16,042 nt of DNA from positions 1 through 16,042 of the forward strand of contig CAJQOV010000076.1 of the NCBI GenBank assembly GCA_905480065.1. The letters run 5' to 3'. This stretch comes from an uncultured Gammaproteobacteria bacterium. Its GTDB lineage: Bacteria > Pseudomonadota > Gammaproteobacteria > UBA9214. The position numbers and the translations under genes are program-made. The notes below the pieces were generated by a model that saw nothing but the letters and a program-made list of their open reading frames with translations, was not told the DNA's origin and ran no database searches. Positions 14,684-16,042 of the stretch are shown here, piece after piece. Within the stretch, counting starts at the first letter, position 1. Each line of letters starts with the position of its first letter.

Positions 14684-14758
14684 AATTGCAGAACATCATC
14701 CTTCAGTCTGCGCACATCGCGTGACCAGGGGCATAACCGCAACAGGGTGGCAAAGCTT

Positions 14759-16042
14759 ATGTGCAAATCACGGTCTCGTTTCTCACTCATCAGGCTGCTA
14801 TTGCTTGCCGTATTCTCAATGCTGCTGGTCGCCTGCAACGTTGATAACCTTGACAGCTCCACGTCCTCTCCAGCGGCAGCCAGTCTGGTTACGGATGACA
14901 TCAACATGGTAGGCAGCGTCGGGGACGGGCCCGTTACCGGTGCGACTGTGGAGGTCTGGAGTGCGCAGGGTCGGCTGATCAAAACCATGCTGAGTGACAA
15001 CACGGCGTCATTCAATTCCTGGCTCCGGGTAAAACGCTCGAGTTACCCGCTGCTGCTGAAAGTCAGGGGTGGCATTGACCTGGTGACCGGTGCCGAGCCC
15101 GATTTTCAGATGTTATCGGCGATGACTGACCGGAGATCGCAAGATGTCAACATCAATCCGTTCTCGACCCTGATCGTTCTCATCGCGCAAAACCTGCCGG
15201 GTGGGATAAGTACAGACACGATTGGGACGGCAACCGCTATCGTGACAGGGAAACTGGGCTTCGGGCTGGACCTGTCCTTGATGCCCGATCCGATCAGCTC
15301 CGCGATTACCAACGACAATATCGCCAACCTGGTCAAGTCGAGTGAGGCCTTCGGCGAGATGATCCGCCGAACCCGTGACCTGGTCGCAACGACCGGCCGG
15401 AAAACCAGTGGTGATGCGGTGCTGGCTGCGCTGGCAGCGGATCTGCAGGATGGCTATCTCGATGGTGTAGGCGCAAACGGTGCGGACCCGCAGATTACAG
15501 CGATGGTAAAAGTGGTCTCCGGGCAGGTGTTGGTGGAAGCGCTCTCCAATACCCTGAAGGTTCACGGCATTATTGCAACCCTCGTCATTGACCAGGCCAT
15601 TGTCACGACCCGTCCGCTGATCGGTGTTGAAGGGTTAACGCAGAATGTAAGGACTACCGGCGACATGCTGCAGCAAACCCTGACGGCGCTGGCCGCTGCC
15701 AGGCTACTGGATCCCGCAGCCGAGCTAGCCGCACTCGAGCAAACTGTCAGCGGGATTGCCGACGGTGCCTTGCCCGTTGAGATTGAAACTGTGTTACCCG
15801 CCGATGCCTCACGTTCGCTGGACAATGCCCTGTTGCTGGCGACGACGCTTGATGACACGCAGCTGGCTGCAATCAATTCTGGGGTACAGGCAAGTCTCGT
15901 GGATCAGGGCGCGGTAACGCAGGAGACTACGGTGCTGGAAACCACGGTACCAGAGACCACGACACCGGAAACGACGGTTACCGAAACCACGGTACCAGAG
16001 ACCACGACACCGGTAACCTCAGACCCGGTTACCGTAACGCAG
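14759..16042 (+). CDS. Lipoprotein with Thr/Glu/Pro/Val-rich repeat tail, 3' end beyond the window
   Basis: An open frame of 428 codons that has no stop before the window edge. The N-terminus is a lipoprotein signal (basic KSRSR, hydrophobic LIRLLLLAVFSMLLVAC) with lipobox LVAC and lipidation Cys26; Asn27 gives no inner-membrane retention signal, so an outer-membrane location is likely. Residues about 49-75 (NMVGSVGDGPVTGATVEVWS) resemble a transthyretin- or carboxypeptidase-regulatory-like beta-sandwich. A helical middle follows (about 130-385), then from about 390 a repeat tail of ETTVPETTTP units with a 15-residue period. The ribosome site GGGTGG is about 9 nt upstream of ATG 14759. It could be the start of a long surface protein or adhesin; the missing C-terminus would decide. 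Confidence 0.8.
   Translation, partial: MCKSRSRFSLIRLLLLAVFSMLLVACNVDNLDSSTSSPAAASLVTDDINMVGSVGDGPVTGATVEVWSAQGRLIKTMLSDNTASFNSWLRVKRSSYPLLLKVRGGIDLVTGAEPDFQMLSAMTDRRSQDVNINPFSTLIVLIAQNLPGGISTDTIGTATAIVTGKLGFGLDLSLMPDPISSAITNDNIANLVKSSEAFGEMIRRTRDLVATTGRKTSGDAVLAALAADLQDGYLDGVGANGADPQITAMVKVVSGQVLVEALSNTLKVHGIIATLVIDQAIVTTRPLIGVEGLTQNVRTTGDMLQQTLTALAAARLLDPAAELAALEQTVSGIADGALPVEIETVLPADASRSLDNALLLATTLDDTQLAAINSGVQASLVDQGAVTQETTVLETTVPETTTPETTVTETTVPETTTPVTSDPVTVTQ
15938..16012 (+). repeat. 45-bp tandem repeat inside the lipoprotein gene
   Basis: A 30-bp block (15938-15967) recurs without a mismatch at 15983-16012, a 45-bp period encoding ETTVPETTTP twice with a 15-residue spacing. Related ETT units continue on both sides. 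Perfect DNA identity implies recent duplication and possible length variation between strains. Confidence 0.85.

Larger units (their letters stand above)
14119..14758. promoter_or_regulatory. Divergent regulatory region between exported protein and lipoprotein genes
   Basis: 640 bp between divergent genes. It contains a perfect 12-bp palindrome aggctcgagcct (14214-14225), the CRP-type site (14323-14338), and a possible two-tier RNA hairpin before the lipoprotein gene (14624-14683). On the minus strand, a 65-codon frame (14317-14120) ends one base before the exported protein's ATG, but it has no ribosome site and uses many rare codons. Confidence 0.5.

Overview
The window looks like a chromosomal segment from a GC-rich gammaproteobacterium, probably a free-living sulfur-oxidising relative of the Chromatiales. 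That placement is an inference: it rests on the hflK-hflC pair, a DsrC/TusE-family protein, a YeiH-type transporter often found in sulfur and carbon chemolithotrophs, and a shared GGGGTCAGA-type palindromic repeat family in intergenic DNA. There is no rRNA, tRNA, CRISPR array, prophage or intact transposase in view.

Region 1 (1-2000, minus strand) holds a DsrC-family gene without either redox cysteine, then hflK and hflC with a 4-bp stop/start overlap; hflC runs off the left edge. Region 2 (2236-4597) has a nested palindromic repeat, a YcbB/LdtD-like L,D-transpeptidase on the plus strand, and a convergent SpoIIAA-like cytosolic protein. Region 3 (4798-7163) begins with a second repeat copy. 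A YfcE-like metallophosphoesterase follows, and 4 nt after its stop comes a soluble Ser/Thr kinase fused to a universal stress protein (USP) domain, an apparent kinase/phosphatase pair.

Region 4 (7164-10572, plus strand) starts with an AT-rich leader. It encodes an enlarged 584-residue YeiH-family transporter, a tightly linked 40-residue single-helix membrane protein and a strong intrinsic terminator. After the terminator come a second USP protein and an overlapping SRPBCC-like protein with a C-terminal membrane helix. Region 5 (10601-13151) has a third repeat copy between convergent genes, a pyruvate kinase on the minus strand with unusual active-site-loop residues, and a YjdF/DUF2238 membrane protein on the plus strand. 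Region 6 (13315-16042) has an unrecognised exported protein (minus) and, divergently, a lipoprotein with a Thr/Glu/Pro/Val-rich 45-bp repeat tail that runs off the right edge. A perfect CRP-type TGTGA-N6-TCACA site lies between these two.

The most interesting part is 5015-10572. Reversible protein phosphorylation, two USP-domain proteins, an anion-exporter-like transporter with a mini-subunit and an SRPBCC membrane protein sit together on one strand and may form one stress or anion-homeostasis module. The three near-identical 52-bp palindromes, one of them with a compensatory base change, and the cysteine-free DsrC paralogue also merit follow-up.
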